Of a stretch of 64,000 nucleotides of DNA, positions 62,573 to 64,000 are shown piece after piece. The stretch lies in assembly GCA_013816805.1 (NCBI GenBank), contig JACDDS010000001.1:209001-273000 (forward strand). The letters run 5' to 3'. The notes under the pieces were generated by a model. It was not told the DNA's origin. It searched no databases and worked only from the letters and a program-made list of their open reading frames with translations. Each line of letters opens with the position of its first letter. Position 1 is the first letter of the stretch. The position numbers and the translations under genes are program-made. Source of the DNA: Chitinophagales bacterium (lineage in GTDB: Bacteria > Bacteroidota > Bacteroidia > Chitinophagales > UBA10324).

Positions 62573-64000
62573 ATGAAAACATTTAAAGGGGGGGTCCTGA
62601 TATTTCTGCTTGCTGTTTCCGCAGTTAAAGCACAAAGCCTGACAGATGGCATAAAAGCTATTGACTATGAAAATTATGCATCTGCCCGAAATATTTTTAA
62701 AAAGCTTATTGCACAGCAGCCATCGGAAGGAAAAAATTACTATTACCTGGGTCAGGCATATGATAATTTAGGAAAGCGAGATTCAGCACGTATGGCATAT
62801 GATGCAGGAACAAAGGCTGATCCTAAATCTTTTTACAATTTTATAGGAATGGGAAGAACTTATCTGGATGATAACAATGTTCAAAAGGCAACTGAGTTTT
62901 TTGACAAAGCGAAGGGATTGTCTTCTTCCAAGGACCCTCTTTATTATACGCTCGTAGCCGACGCTTACGTCAATAGCGAGCATCCTAATAAGCAGGAGGG
63001 AATTAACCAGCTTAATAAGGCCATTGGCTATAATGATAAGGTTGCTGAAGTGTATTGGCAATTGGGACAGGCATATGAATCCCTGAACAGGGGAGGAGAA
63101 GCAGTATCTGCTTATGAACGAGCAGCCGAATTGAATCCTTCTTATGCCAAGGCCCATACCCGGATAGGTGTGATATGGAGACTTGCAAGAAATTATAACC
63201 AGTCGCTTGCAAGTCTTGAGAAAGCATTGCAGATAGATCCTAACTTTCCCCCGGCATACCGTCAATTAGCCGAATTATACTATAACACTGCTCAGTATGA
63301 TAAGGCAAAAACTGCCTTCGAGAAATATCGTGATCTTGCTGATAAAGATGACAATACTCAATATCAATACGCACAATATCTTTTCCTGAGTAAAGACTAT
63401 AAAGGTGCCATTTCCATACTGGATGAGTTGCGTAAACGCATTAATACTCCTGTTAGCTGGCGCTTATCTGCCTACTCAAATTATGAGTTGCAAAATTATG
63501 ATATAGGTAAAAATCAACTGGATACATTTTTCAGGAAAACAGACACCTCAAAAATTCTTTCTCTGGATTATGAGTATTATGGAAAATTACTTGGTAAAAC
63601 CGGAAATGATTCCCTTGCAATGCTAAACTTGAAAAAGGCAATAAGCATGGACACTTCCAAGTATGCGCTATATAATGAGATCGGAAACATCCTGTTGCAA
63701 AGTAAACAATATCACGAGGCGGCAGTTGCGTACCAAAGCAAAATTTCTGCATCGCCTAAAGATGCCACGCTTCAGGATTTCTTTAACGTAGGAAAATCGT
63801 ACTATCTATCTAAAGAATTTCCACTGTCTGATACGGCTTTTGTAGGCATGACCAAATTAAATAAGGCCTGGCCTATAGGTTATGTGTGGCAGGCCCGGGT
63901 TATGACAAACTTAGATAACCCCGATTCAACTAAAGGACTGGCAGCACCTTTTTACCATATGACTATTGCCAAAACCATGCAATTGCCAGATACAAGTAAG
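62573..64000 (+). CDS. TPR-repeat secreted protein (3' end outside the window)
   Basis: The reading frame from ATG 62573 is open to the last base (476 codons so far). A signal peptide (about 1-20, LLAVSAVKAQ) is followed by tandem TPR units, for example YYYLGQAYDNLGKRDSARMAY, AEVYWQLGQAYESLNRGGEAV and AHTRIGVIWRLARNYNQSL, each about 34 residues. The first half of a typical PstS-TPR partner in Bacteroidota exb clusters has this look. It starts 23 nt after the PstS-like gene. As a periplasmic scaffold it may bring partners to the TonB complex (inference). Confidence 0.85.
   Translation, partial: MKTFKGGVLIFLLAVSAVKAQSLTDGIKAIDYENYASARNIFKKLIAQQPSEGKNYYYLGQAYDNLGKRDSARMAYDAGTKADPKSFYNFIGMGRTYLDDNNVQKATEFFDKAKGLSSSKDPLYYTLVADAYVNSEHPNKQEGINQLNKAIGYNDKVAEVYWQLGQAYESLNRGGEAVSAYERAAELNPSYAKAHTRIGVIWRLARNYNQSLASLEKALQIDPNFPPAYRQLAELYYNTAQYDKAKTAFEKYRDLADKDDNTQYQYAQYLFLSKDYKGAISILDELRKRINTPVSWRLSAYSNYELQNYDIGKNQLDTFFRKTDTSKILSLDYEYYGKLLGKTGNDSLAMLNLKKAISMDTSKYALYNEIGNILLQSKQYHEAAVAYQSKISASPKDATLQDFFNVGKSYYLSKEFPLSDTAFVGMTKLNKAWPIGYVWQARVMTNLDNPDSTKGLAAPFYHMTIAKTMQLPDTSK

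Noticed and set aside
62783-63265. A 160-codon minus-strand ORF
   Set aside because: The plus strand here encodes a continuous TPR protein; the reverse ORF is a shadow.
1-64000. tRNA, rRNA, transposases, phage genes or a T9SS machinery locus
   Set aside because: None was recognised on either strand; only T9SS cargo proteins are present, so no mobile island can be claimed.

Overview
The window reads as a chromosomal segment of an AT-rich Bacteroidota genome, probably a Chitinophagales- or Saprospirales-like lineage (the rank below phylum is inference). The signs are: at least five proteins ending in type IX secretion (T9SS) sorting domains, one of the type B 'gliding-motility-associated' kind; candidate promoters with the Bacteroidota -7 motif TAnnTTTG; a histidine kinase with a Reg_prop propeller and Y_Y_Y domain; the futalosine menaquinone enzyme MqnC; a separate nuoLMN block; and an exbB-exbD-exbD-tonB cluster. 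I saw no tRNA, rRNA, CRISPR array, transposase or phage gene.

Layout. 1-756 is the decayed tail of a LigD-type DNA ligase. 896-7490 holds a lipid A acyltransferase-like gene and a reverse-strand signalling block: a giant NtrY-like kinase, a second kinase and an OmpR-type regulator. 7550-10773 carries the kynurenine pair kynU-kmo convergent with scpB. 10834-18950 has a coiled-coil membrane protein, an outer-membrane protein, a T9SS type B protein and two M16 peptidase genes (one catalytic, one lacking the zinc motif) that are separated by a T9SS gene relic and an inserted esterase. 19108-23534 is mqnC and a large secreted glycosidase. 23875-29211 is a three-gene RND efflux operon. 29439-33679 holds a VOC protein, a frameshifted secreted M1 aminopeptidase, a thioredoxin-fold protein and a small cytochrome-like lipoprotein.

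33894-40265 pairs a Reg_prop hybrid-sensor kinase and a NarL-type regulator with a secreted protein built from four pre-peptidase C-terminal repeats, closed by the clearest intrinsic terminator in the window. 40461-49993 carries a GH113-like lipoprotein, valS, an amidohydrolase lipoprotein, an AsmA-like protein and a LamG T9SS protein. 50110-51894 has a dihaem cytochrome c and a rhomboid protease. 52075-56829 is nuoL-nuoM-nuoN, and 56938-58446 an amino-acid permease. 58524-64000 is a compact operon exbB-exbD-exbD-tonB, a small membrane protein, a PstS-like lipoprotein and a TPR protein that runs off the end.

Much of the window serves the cell surface: secreted hydrolases and adhesin-like proteins exported by a T9SS encoded elsewhere, energised outer-membrane transport (ExbBD-TonB), efflux, and sensor kinases likely to control them. 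Gene decay is visible in several places (ligD, a T9SS cargo gene, the M1 frameshift). The most interesting candidate for a little-characterised system is the terminal exb-tonB-PstS-like-TPR operon; next come the split M16 locus and the orphan NtrY-like kinase beside a second kinase and a single regulator.
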